8,680 nucleotides of DNA from Candidatus Yonathbacteria bacterium (GCA_016201355.1 JACQCY010000016.1:1-8680); one strand, 5' to 3'; positions 1 to 5,549 are shown, numbered from the stretch's first letter. Program-made: numbers and translations. The notes: generated by a model from the letters alone, not told the origin.

Positions 1-80
1 AAGGTCCGAAATTACAAAGGTCTTGCCTTGGTAAATTACAAAGGTCTGAAATTACAAAGGTCTTGCCTTGGTAAATTACA
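1..80 (+). repeat. REP-like array, two 40-bp direct units (cut by the window edge)
   Basis: Bases 1-40 and 41-80 are the same 40-bp unit with one difference (C at 7, T at 47). Each unit holds one full copy of a 23-bp core (12-34 and 52-74): stem TTACAAAGG, loop TCTTG, stem CCTTGGTAA, plus a shortened copy of its left part (36-47 for the complete one). Both cores point the same way, unlike the inverted pairs at 3230-3283 and 4020-4073, where the same core recurs exactly. The array starts in mid-unit, so it probably continues to the left. It lies just upstream of the response-regulator promoter. I infer these are non-autonomous repeats related to the transposase at 3313. Confidence 0.85.
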
Positions 81-86
81 TTTGTA

Positions 87-114
87 TTGCCTGCAGTCCG
101 ATGTATGTTATAAT
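87..114 (+). promoter_or_regulatory. Sigma-70-like promoter of the response regulator
   Basis: A TTGCCT box (87-92), a 16-bp spacer and a perfect TATAAT (109-114) preceded by TATGT precede the gene. The expected transcription start falls around 120-122, only about 5 nt before the ATG at 126, so the mRNA would be nearly leaderless. No Shine-Dalgarno sequence is present. The promoter begins just outside the REP-like array. Confidence 0.55.
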
Positions 115-125
115 CAAAAAAATAT

Positions 126-551
126 ATGGACAAACCGAAAAAGAAAATCCTCCTTATTGACGACAATGAAGTGATGCGCATTATGTTCTCCAATATTTTT
201 TGGATTCACGGACTCGATGACGAATACGAAATCACCGCAATCAGTAATGTGTCTGGAGCAGAGGCAATTCTTGCCGACGAAAAAACCCGTCCTGATATTA
301 TCCTCACGGGGCTCGTAATGCCCTTTGAAAAAGACGGGCGCACTACGACAACCGCCGAAGCTGGGTTCACCCTCCTCAAGAGGATAAAAGAAGACCCTGT
401 TCTTTCGCATATTCGTGTCATTATTTTCTCGAGCTATGAAGATGAAGAATATCAAAAGAAAGCGCTTGCGCTCGGCGCGGAACGATATCTAAAGAAAAAA
501 GAAAATCTTCCGCAAGACATTATGGAAGTTATCCGTTCGTCTGAAAAATGA
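126..551 (+). CDS. Single-domain response-regulator receiver, phosphoacceptor Asp replaced by Gly
   Basis: A 141-residue stand-alone receiver (REC) domain with no DNA-binding output domain. The acidic pair D12-D13 follows the first beta strand (ILLID), the conserved Ser/Thr position is S102-S103 (IIFSS), and the conserved Lys lies in GAERYLKKK (K123-K125). The sequence PDIILTGLVMP aligns with the usual PDxxLLDxxMP, so the phosphorylated Asp is Gly62 (codon GGG at 309-311). The loop after M65-P66 is also about ten residues longer than usual (F67-F81, with four consecutive Thr). By family knowledge, such a protein cannot accept phosphate at the usual site and may act as a constitutive or ligand-controlled partner protein. 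The ATG at 126 fits the domain and the promoter. The ABC ATPase starts 62 bp downstream on the same strand, so co-transcription is possible. The partner is unknown. Confidence 0.85.
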   Translation: MDKPKKKILLIDDNEVMRIMFSNIFWIHGLDDEYEITAISNVSGAEAILADEKTRPDIILTGLVMPFEKDGRTTTTAEAGFTLLKRIKEDPVLSHIRVIIFSSYEDEEYQKKALALGAERYLKKKENLPQDIMEVIRSSEK

Positions 552-579
552 GCGCGGGTGTCTTTCTTAATACATTATT

Positions 580-608
580 TTGAAATTAAAAATTTGAAAT
601 TTGAAATT
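580..608 (+). repeat. Short TTTGAAA repeats in the spacer before the ABC ATPase
   Basis: The word TTGAAATT occurs at 580-587, 594-601 and 601-608; the last two form a 7-bp period (TTTGAAA twice, 593-606). The stretch ends six bases before the ATPase ATG. It is AT-rich against GC-rich coding flanks. No ribosome binding site is visible. The role is unknown: it could be a simple-sequence tract, a promoter-like region, or a weak hairpin, because AAATTT-type words pair with themselves. Confidence 0.5.
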
Positions 609-613
609 ACCCT

Positions 614-1675
614 ATGTCCATCCCACTCGTAAAACTTGAAAATGTGAACTTCTACTACAATCACGGCAAGCCGTCGGAGGTGCACGCGCTCAAAAACATC
701 AACCTTGAAATACAAAAAGGTGGATATGCGGCATTCTTCGGCCCGTCAGGATGCGGAAAGACAACCCTCACCTACCTCATCGGCGGTATTGAAACGGAAA
801 AAACTGACGCGGGAAAAATTCTCATCAACGGACGCGACATCCGCGAGCTTCCTAAAAAAGCGCTCGCGGTCTATCGCCAGCTTGGCGTGGGTATTATCTT
901 CCAGCAATTCAATCTCATCCCTTCGCTTTCTGTCCTTGACAATGTGGCGCTCCCGATGGCATTTCTCGGAATCAATGTTGAACGCAGAAAAAAAGAGGCG
1001 CTTAAACTTCTCGATCGTTTTGGAATGGCTAACTACGCGAGTCGCTTCCCTTCTGACCTTTCCGGCGGACAGCAACAACGCGTCAGTATCGCGCGCGCGC
1101 TCTCCAACAACCCTCCGCTCATCATCGCTGACGAGCCTCTCGGCAACCTCGACTCCGAAAATGCAAACAAGGCTCTCGAGTTTTTGAAGGAGCTCAATGA
1201 AAAAGACGGGCGCACGATTGTTATGGTGACACACGAATCCTGGTCGCTCCGCGATGCCAAAACTATCTTTTATATGAAAGATGGCGAGATTATCAAAACC
1301 GAAGAGGCAAAGAGCAAGGTTAGTGTTCAAAAATCTCTTTCGGAACATCTCTATAAACAGCTGTATTCAAACGCGACACCCGAGCACCTTATGGCGCGCT
1401 CGCTTTCGTATATGCTGATGAGAGGATTTTCCGCCGAGGAAATCAAGCGCTTTGAACTCTTTCTTACCGAACGACTCGCGGGAAAGATAAACACTGAATC
1501 ATTCGCTGAATTCCTCATTCAGCCTTTCAAAAAAGGTGGTTTGGGACTCTGGAAACAGCGCGCGGAGAAAATAACGGGGACGGTCGACGAAATCATAGAG
1601 AACAATAAAAAAATTAAGGACATCTATAAAAGGATATGCGGGGTCATTTTCAGATATACAAAAAGTGCGCTTTGA
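614..1675 (+). CDS. MacB/LolD-type ABC transporter ATP-binding protein with C-terminal extension
   Basis: This is the cytoplasmic ATPase of an ABC exporter, 353 residues as read. Walker A is GPSGCGKTT (43-51), the Q-loop Q97-Q98, the signature LSGGQQQR (149-156), Walker B LIIADEP (169-175) followed by LGNLD, and the H-loop H207. The family usually has about 220-240 residues, so residues ~240-353 are an extension. Within it, 279-331 (RFE...ENN) resembles the out-of-frame segment encoded at 1665-1847 (15 identities over 53 ungapped positions). Removing one G from the GGGG run at 1640-1643 would join both into a protein of about 410 residues ending at 1847. As read, the gene ends at TGA 1673-1675. 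The permease follows 3', so the two probably form one transporter. The substrate cannot be told. MacB/LolD/FtsE-like assignment is by sequence pattern; the extension is not one I can name. Confidence 0.92.
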   Translation: MSIPLVKLENVNFYYNHGKPSEVHALKNINLEIQKGGYAAFFGPSGCGKTTLTYLIGGIETEKTDAGKILINGRDIRELPKKALAVYRQLGVGIIFQQFNLIPSLSVLDNVALPMAFLGINVERRKKEALKLLDRFGMANYASRFPSDLSGGQQQRVSIARALSNNPPLIIADEPLGNLDSENANKALEFLKELNEKDGRTIVMVTHESWSLRDAKTIFYMKDGEIIKTEEAKSKVSVQKSLSEHLYKQLYSNATPEHLMARSLSYMLMRGFSAEEIKRFELFLTERLAGKINTESFAEFLIQPFKKGGLGLWKQRAEKITGTVDEIIENNKKIKDIYKRICGVIFRYTKSAL

Positions 1676-1847
1676 TGAAGTGGTCGAAGAACGCATCAGA
1701 AACATCGTAGACAAAGAGAATCTTCGCTCTGTTCTCGAGCTTCCGCGCGTGGATTTTGGGGTAGGACTCTCCCCGCACCGCGCGCGAGAAATATCCGACC
1801 GCCTCGAGTCTATCCTTGAGGAAAGACATTTCCAAGTGTTACATTAA
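1665..1847 (+). CDS. Out-of-frame second C-terminal repeat of the ABC ATPase (frameshift), or a tiny overlapping gene
   Basis: The frame from GTG 1665 encodes 60 residues (VRFDEVVEERIRN...) and overlaps the ATPase end by 11 bases. It aligns without gaps to ATPase residues 279-331: RF, ER, E, L, P, G-x-GL, RA, I, and I-x-E match. The likeness continues upstream of the GTG: reading this frame from 1644 gives SFSDIQKV before RFD, comparable to FSAEEIK before RFE in the first repeat. This favours a single gene whose frame was shifted in the GGGG run at 1640-1643, rather than an independent gene starting at GTG. No Shine-Dalgarno sequence supports the GTG. Remaining options are a translationally coupled small protein, programmed frameshifting, or a sequencing indel. 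Confidence 0.5.
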   Translation: MRFDEVVEERIRNIVDKENLRSVLELPRVDFGVGLSPHRAREISDRLESILEERHFQVLH

Positions 1848-1870
1848 AATAGTAGAATAAATAATAGAAC

Positions 1871-1940
1871 ATCAAAATAGCAAAATATTTTACTATTAAC
1901 TATTAACTATTTATTATTTTGCTATTAACTACTCCCCTTA
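1871..1940 (+). repeat. AT-rich intergenic element, copy 1 (ACTATT-type)
   Basis: This spacer contains AAAATAGCAAAATA, then repeated ACTATTA words (1892-1909), then TTATTATTTTGC (1911-1922) and TATTAACTA (1923-1931), ending directly before the permease ATG. A related sequence in the same order lies on the - strand before ychF (5173-5251). An imperfect palindrome, ATAGCAAAATATTTTACTAT (1877-1896), could form a hairpin. I see no strong promoter or ribosome binding site. Its function is unknown. Confidence 0.55.
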
Positions 1941-3193
1941 TGCAACCAACAATACAGCAAAAACAGCCGGAGAAAATGAAACTTGATACGGAGCATAGTC
2001 TTTCTGTATGGGACCTTCTCAAACTCTCACTCCGTGTTTTCCGCACAAAACCGACGCGCACAATTCTCACCATTCTCGGAATGTCTGTTGGTATCGGCAC
2101 GGTTGTCTTCCTCGTGTCGCTCGGCTATGGGCTCCAATACATATTGATCGGACGGCTCATTACGAGCGAAGACTCCCTTGTCACCGTAGAAGCATCCTAC
2201 CCATCTGAAAGCGGAAAAAGTATTGATATTGATAAACTCGAAGAGACGAGGAAAATGGAACAGGTGGACACCGTCAGCCCCGTCGGTGAATTTCTCGGAG
2301 AAATATCCATTGCCGATCGCCCCCGTGGCATTATTCCTATTATGCGCGTTGTGCGATCTTCGTATTTTAAACTCGCGGGTGTTTCTCCCGATATCGGTGA
2401 CCCGTTTACCGAAGACGCTCCGGGCGCTATCCTCTCCGCAAAAGCGCTTCAGCTTTTTGGGCTGAGTTCCGATAAATCAATACTAGGAAAAGAGATTACC
2501 GGAAGCGTATACTACCCCACCCGCGACGGAGGCACCGAAAATATTAACATCTCAACCATAAAAATTCGGGGGGTTATCACCGATGACCGAGAAGATCCTC
2601 TTGTCTATATCCCCTATTCATCGGTCAGCGCGGAGCCTACTTCTTTCAAGAGTATGCTCATCAAAGCAAAAGACATCAATTTTGTTGAACCGATTCGCGA
2701 CAGTCTGAGCAAGGAAGGTTTCCTTATTAGCGCTAAGGTTGACCTCGTGAATCAAGCAAAAAAAATCACCAACGCGCTCACGATCGTACTGATGGTCTTT
2801 GGTATTGCCGCTCTCATTGTGTCGGCAATTGGAATGTTCAACACAATGATCGTCGGTTTCCTCGAACGAATTTATGAAGTGGGAGTGATGAAGTCGCTCG
2901 GCGCAACTGATGCTGATGTGCAAAATCTTTTCCTTATGGAATCATTCATTATCGGCTTTCTCGGAGGAATATCCGGACTCGCGCTCGGTATGGGAGCGGG
3001 TTCATTTGTAAACTTCATTATAAGCACCCTCTCGACCGGGCATGGTGGAGTAGCGCTCACCCTCTTTATCACTCCTTATTGGTTCATTGGCGGAACACTC
3101 ATCCTCTCCTCGTCCATAGGAATTATCTCGGGCTTCTGGCCATCTCGCCGAGCGTCATTCCTCTCCCCCCGCGAAGCATTTGTACGAAAATAG
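1940..3193 (+). CDS. MacB/FtsX-type ABC transporter permease
   Basis: The 417-residue membrane subunit of the ABC exporter has the MacB-type layout. A cytoplasmic N-terminus ends in FRTKPTRTILTILGM, TM1 lies at about 41-68, and a large extracytoplasmic domain spans about 75-275. Three further TM segments follow at about 279-307, 335-365 and 378-402. The FtsX-family signature RIYEVGVMKSLGA follows TM2, and the C-terminus SRRASFLSPREAF is typical of MacB-like permeases. I chose ATG 1940; an in-frame TTG at 1919 lies inside the AT-rich repeat and would add only seven residues. ATG 1976 is another possible start. No Shine-Dalgarno sequence is seen. It follows the ATPase gene (and its out-of-frame tail) by about 90 bp, so it is surely that ATPase's partner. 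Export of peptides, lipoproteins or small molecules is possible; the substrate is unknown. The stop at 3191-3193 is 5 bp from the REP-like array. Confidence 0.92.
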   Translation: MQPTIQQKQPEKMKLDTEHSLSVWDLLKLSLRVFRTKPTRTILTILGMSVGIGTVVFLVSLGYGLQYILIGRLITSEDSLVTVEASYPSESGKSIDIDKLEETRKMEQVDTVSPVGEFLGEISIADRPRGIIPIMRVVRSSYFKLAGVSPDIGDPFTEDAPGAILSAKALQLFGLSSDKSILGKEITGSVYYPTRDGGTENINISTIKIRGVITDDREDPLVYIPYSSVSAEPTSFKSMLIKAKDINFVEPIRDSLSKEGFLISAKVDLVNQAKKITNALTIVLMVFGIAALIVSAIGMFNTMIVGFLERIYEVGVMKSLGATDADVQNLFLMESFIIGFLGGISGLALGMGAGSFVNFIISTLSTGHGGVALTLFITPYWFIGGTLILSSSIGIISGFWPSRRASFLSPREAFVRK

Positions 3194-3198
3194 CGCCT

Positions 3199-3283
3199 TT
3201 ACCGAGGCAAGACCTTTGTAAATTTAAATTTACCAAGGCAAGACCTTTGTAAGTTTAAATTTACAAAGGTCTTGCCTTGGTAA
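3199..3283. repeat. REP-like array with inverted pair (left end of the RAYT unit)
   Basis: Three 23-bp units occur. Unit 1 (3199-3221) has G instead of A at its sixth base; unit 2 (3230-3252) points the same way, 31 bp on; unit 3 (3261-3283) is the exact inverse of unit 2 across an 8-bp centre GTTTAAAT. Each unit is itself a hairpin: stem TTACCAAGG, loop CAAGA, stem CCTTTGTAA, with one mismatch at the fifth position. The G variant in unit 1 keeps a G-T wobble pair. Units 2 and 3 form a 54-bp palindromic block identical to 4020-4073. The array starts 5 bp after the permease stop and ends 29 bp before the transposase. Confidence 0.93.
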
Positions 3284-3300
3284 GGGGATAAATATATTGT
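3272..3300 (+). promoter_or_regulatory. Possible transposase promoter with its -35 box inside the repeat
   Basis: TTGCCT at 3272-3277, within the last repeat unit, lies 17 bp before TATTGT (3295-3300), which is 12 nt before the transposase ATG. The spacing resembles that before the response regulator (TTGCCT, 16 bp, TATAAT, 11 nt to ATG). If real, the outward end of the repeat supplies a -35 element. The region is so AT-rich that chance is a serious alternative. Confidence 0.3.
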
Positions 3301-3312
3301 ATTATTTTATAT

Positions 3313-3984
3313 ATGCAGAGAAAAATAATTTTTTCAATTGGTGAATATTACCATCTTTATAGTCGTGGAACAGATAAGCGCATTATTTTTGTGGGACACC
3401 ACGATTATCAACGCTTTAAGGCTCTTTTATATGTTTGTAATAGCACTAACCCAGTTAATATAACCAAGCATTTTCGTGAAGGTAGAACCTTCGAAGAGCT
3501 TTATGAGATCGAACGCGAAGACACGCTCGTAGATATTGGGGTGTATTGTCCAATGCCAAACCATTTTCACCTTTTAGTGCGCGAAAAAAGAGATGGTGGA
3601 ATTACAAAGTTTATACAGAAACTTTTAACCGCATACTCGATGTATTTTAATAAGAAAAATAATCGCACTGGCTCTTTATTTGAAAGTGAGTTTAAAGCGA
3701 AACATATTGATTCCGACGAATACCTAAAGTACAATTTTGCATATCATCACCTAAACCCAATAAAACTAATCGATTCAAAATGGAAAGAGAATGGGATTGC
3801 TAACCGTGAAGTAGCAAAAGAGTTTCTTACGAAATATGTCTATTCAAGCTATCTCGACTATCAAGGAGTAGATCGTCCAGAGTCGAATATCCTTAACCCT
3901 GATGCGTTCCCTGAATATTTTACAAACGTAAAAGATTTTAATGTATTTATTGACGAGTGGCTATCGTTTGGTGATACTGAATAA
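3313..3984 (+). CDS. REP-associated tyrosine transposase (RAYT, Y1/HUH single-strand transposase)
   Basis: This 223-residue protein belongs to the Y1 transposase family related to IS200/IS605 TnpA. It cuts and joins single-stranded DNA at hairpins through a tyrosine. The metal-binding HUH motif is MPNHFHLL (81-88; H84 and H86). The likely nucleophile is Y108 in KLLTAYSMYFN, followed by the family pattern NNRTGSLFESEFKA (116-129). YHHLNPIK (144-151) matches the RAYT-type YxHxNP motif. The N-terminus YYHLYSRGTDKRIIF also fits. Length is normal and all key residues are present, so it looks intact. Four sampled lines average about one third G+C, well below the flanking genes, which suggests acquisition. 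The ATG at 3313 has no Shine-Dalgarno sequence. It lies between identical hairpin blocks and converges on ychF. I infer that it acts on the 23-bp repeats of this window. Confidence 0.93.
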   Translation: MQRKIIFSIGEYYHLYSRGTDKRIIFVGHHDYQRFKALLYVCNSTNPVNITKHFREGRTFEELYEIEREDTLVDIGVYCPMPNHFHLLVREKRDGGITKFIQKLLTAYSMYFNKKNNRTGSLFESEFKAKHIDSDEYLKYNFAYHHLNPIKLIDSKWKENGIANREVAKEFLTKYVYSSYLDYQGVDRPESNILNPDAFPEYFTNVKDFNVFIDEWLSFGDTE

Positions 3985-4001
3985 CTACACAACTTTACTA
4001 A

Positions 4002-4073
4002 TTTTACCAAGGCAAGATTTTACCAAGGCAAGACCTTTGTAAGTTTAAATTTACAAAGGTCTTGCCTTGGTAA
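4002..4073. repeat. REP-like inverted pair (right end of the RAYT unit)
   Basis: A 16-bp tandem duplication (TTTTACCAAGGCAAGA at 4002-4017 and 4018-4033) leads into a full inverted pair: unit 4020-4042, centre GTTTAAAT, unit 4051-4073. The 54-bp block 4020-4073 is identical to 3230-3283. It lies between the convergent transposase and ychF genes, ending four bases from the ychF stop codon. As a transcript it would fold into a long stem on either strand and might halt or stabilise RNA ends, but no U-tract follows. Confidence 0.93.
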
Positions 4074-4077
4074 ATAC

Positions 4078-5175
4078 TTAAATTTTGAATTCTATCACAT
4101 CGCCACCTTTAACGATGTATTCTTTGCCTTCCGTTCGGACAAGTCCTTTTTCTCGCGCGGTGGCATAGGAACCGGCATTAAGGAGGTCTTGCCAAAACAC
4201 CACTTCCGCGCGAATAAATTTATCTTTGAAATCCGTATGAATTGCCGTACCCGCTACCGGAGCCGTACTGCCTTTCTTTATTGTCCACCCTCTCGTCTCG
4301 TCTTCTCCTGTGGTAAAGTAGGTCATTAGTCCAAGCATCTCATAATTTTTTACAATCAAATTATTGATGCCGTCATCCTCTGCGCCAAGCTCAGCGCGAA
4401 AGGTTTCTTTCTCTTCTCCTTCAAGTTGTGACAAATCGTGCTCAACACCCGCATCAACGATGACATAATGCGCGCCAAGCGCTCCTACATAAGCAAGCAA
4501 CTTTTCATATCGCTCATCTTTTAATTCATCCAAATTTTTTCCGCCCGCTTTTTTATTGAGCACATATAAAATAGGTTTCATTGTCAAAAGATGCAGACTT
4601 TGTATGAACAACAATTCATCGTGAGAAAGTATTACTCCGCGCGCCAGAACACCCTGCCCCAAAGCTGTTGTTATTTTTAAGAGAACTTCTTTTTCCTTAA
4701 GGGCTTCTTTGTCTCCCCTCTTTACATCTTTCTCGATATTAGCGAGTCGTTTTTCCACCGTCTGTTGATCAGCAATGATAAGCTCGAGATTGATGGTCTC
4801 AATGTCAGAAACGGGGTCAATGTGCCCGTGGACATGAATGATTTTGTCGTCTTCAAAGATACGGACAACTTCCGCAATAGCATCCACTTCCCGAATATGC
4901 GCAAGAAATTTATTGCCCAGCCCCTCCCCTTCGCTTGCTCCTTTTACGAGCCCCGCAATATCAACGAATTCGATCGCGGAAGGAATCGTCTTCTGAGAAT
5001 GCGAGAACTCCGCAAGTTTATAGAGCCGCTCGTCTGGCACCGCCACCACCCCCACCGAGGGGTCGATGGTACAAAAAGGATAATTCTCGGCAGGGACGCT
5101 TTTTTTGGTAAGCGCATTAAAGAGTGTCGACTTGCCGACATTGGGAAGACCGACAATACCGATTGCGAGAGCCAT
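4078..5175 (-). CDS. ychF: YchF/OLA1-family translation-associated ATPase
   Basis: The 365-residue P-loop NTPase is of the Obg-related YchF family, a near-universal ribosome-associated protein linked to translation and stress control. G1 is GLPNVGKST (9-17), the PFCTIDP segment 33-39, G3 DIAGLVKGASEGEGLGNKFL (72-91), and IIHVHGHIDP (112-121) precedes the helical insert. The C-terminal TGS domain covers about 280-365 (LMTYFTTGEDETRGWTI... ending GKEYIVKGGDVIEF). The full length and ends match the family. The base-recognition motif, normally NxxE in YchF, reads NKKA (206-209), which matches neither NxxE nor the GTPase NKxD. The start ATG (complement of 5173-5175) has no Shine-Dalgarno sequence and follows an AT-rich repeat element. 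The 76-residue gene lies 82 bp upstream on the same strand and may be co-transcribed. Confidence 0.96.
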   Translation of the reverse strand: MALAIGIVGLPNVGKSTLFNALTKKSVPAENYPFCTIDPSVGVVAVPDERLYKLAEFSHSQKTIPSAIEFVDIAGLVKGASEGEGLGNKFLAHIREVDAIAEVVRIFEDDKIIHVHGHIDPVSDIETINLELIIADQQTVEKRLANIEKDVKRGDKEALKEKEVLLKITTALGQGVLARGVILSHDELLFIQSLHLLTMKPILYVLNKKAGGKNLDELKDERYEKLLAYVGALGAHYVIVDAGVEHDLSQLEGEEKETFRAELGAEDDGINNLIVKNYEMLGLMTYFTTGEDETRGWTIKKGSTAPVAGTAIHTDFKDKFIRAEVVFWQDLLNAGSYATAREKGLVRTEGKEYIVKGGDVIEFKI

Positions 5176-5251
5176 TATGGATAGTTAATATTAAAATAAT
5201 GAATAGTCAATAATTAAATAGTGAATAGTTTAAGTATTCTGCTATTTTAAT
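5173..5251 (-). repeat. AT-rich intergenic element, copy 2 (ACTATT-type)
   Basis: Read on the - strand this is AAAATAGCAGAATAC, then AACTATTCACTATT, TTGACTATTCATTATTTT and TATTAACTAT, then the ychF ATG. The order matches the + strand element before the permease (1871-1940), with a ~10-bp extra stretch in the middle. A TTGACT word could serve as a -35 box, but no convincing -10 lies at proper distance. The role is unknown. Confidence 0.55.
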
Positions 5252-5257
5252 ATTTTA

Positions 5258-5488
5258 TTATTTATTGCCCAATACCTTTTGCATTTCTGCTTGATGAATA
5301 CGCATAACTTCCATCGTTGCCGTCATTTCTGAGCGACCGTTTTTTACTTTTGCTTGAATCTCATCGGATATCTTTTTGAAAAATTCGGGGTTCTTTTCAA
5401 CTAAAGCGACGATGCGATTGACCTCTGCTTCAGGAACGCCTTTCATCTGGCGTTTGATCATCTGTTTGAGAAAAAATTCTTTAATCAT
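5258..5488 (-). CDS. Small helical protein of unknown function
   Basis: The 76-residue product is charged and predicted largely helical by eye (IKRQMKGVPEAEVNRIVALV, then EKNPEFFKKISDEIQAKV, then MTATMEVMRIHQAEMQKVLG). It has no Cys, signal peptide, membrane segment or recognisable catalytic motif, so a cytoplasmic, perhaps binding or regulatory, role is all that can be guessed. The frame is credible: it has its own promoter candidate upstream, sits in line with ychF downstream on the same strand, and has a sensible codon pattern and an amphipathic repeat structure. The ATG (complement of 5486-5488) has only an A-rich leader and no Shine-Dalgarno sequence. I do not recognise the family with certainty. 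Confidence 0.75.
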   Translation of the reverse strand: MIKEFFLKQMIKRQMKGVPEAEVNRIVALVEKNPEFFKKISDEIQAKVKNGRSEMTATMEVMRIHQAEMQKVLGNK

Positions 5489-5520
5489 ATTTTTTTAAGA
5501 TTATTTCGTACAATGCACCT

Positions 5521-5548
5521 ATTCTACACAAAAACATAATTTGCGCAA
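5521..5548 (-). promoter_or_regulatory. Promoter candidate for the 76-residue gene and ychF
   Basis: On the - strand, TTGCGC (complement of 5543-5548), a 16-bp spacer and TAGAAT (complement of 5521-5526) lie in the gap after the CAP-protein stop codon. The start point would fall about 25-30 nt before the ATG of the small gene. No Shine-Dalgarno sequence is visible in that leader. Confidence 0.4.
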
Positions 5549-5549
5549 A

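Larger units (their letters stand above)
3199..4073 (+). mobile_element. RAYT transposase gene with flanking REP/BIME-like hairpins
   Basis: A Y1-type transposase gene (3313-3984) is bracketed by two identical 54-bp inverted-pair blocks (3230-3283, 4020-4073), with an extra unit outside on the left (3199-3221) and a 14-bp partial unit on the right (4004-4017). The same 23-bp core recurs at 1-80. This matches the known arrangement of REP-associated tyrosine transposases, whose genes lie next to palindromic repeats they act upon as single strands. The G+C content of the gene is visibly lower than that of its neighbours. No target-site duplication is expected for this family, and I cannot define exact cleavage points. 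Confidence 0.8.

Noticed and set aside
1..80. CRISPR-like array
   Set aside because: The 40-bp units are contiguous and near-identical with no unique spacers, and the core recurs as inverted pairs around a transposase.
746..1348. 200-residue - strand reading frame
   Set aside because: It is antisense to the ABC ATPase, whose motifs are unmistakable, and has no recognisable domain.
549..1675. Alternative genetic code with TGA read as an amino acid
   Set aside because: TGA at 549-551 and 1673-1675 sits where genes should plausibly end, Trp is encoded by TGG, and other genes have normal lengths under the standard code.
1919..1939. TTG start giving a longer permease
   Set aside because: The extra seven codons lie in the AT-rich intergenic repeat, and ATG 1940 is in the same frame.
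4020..4073. Intrinsic terminator between the convergent transposase and ychF genes
   Set aside because: The stem is long and perfect but no U-tract follows on either strand, and the identical block at 3230-3283 shows it is a mobile repeat. A side role in RNA 3'-end formation stays possible.
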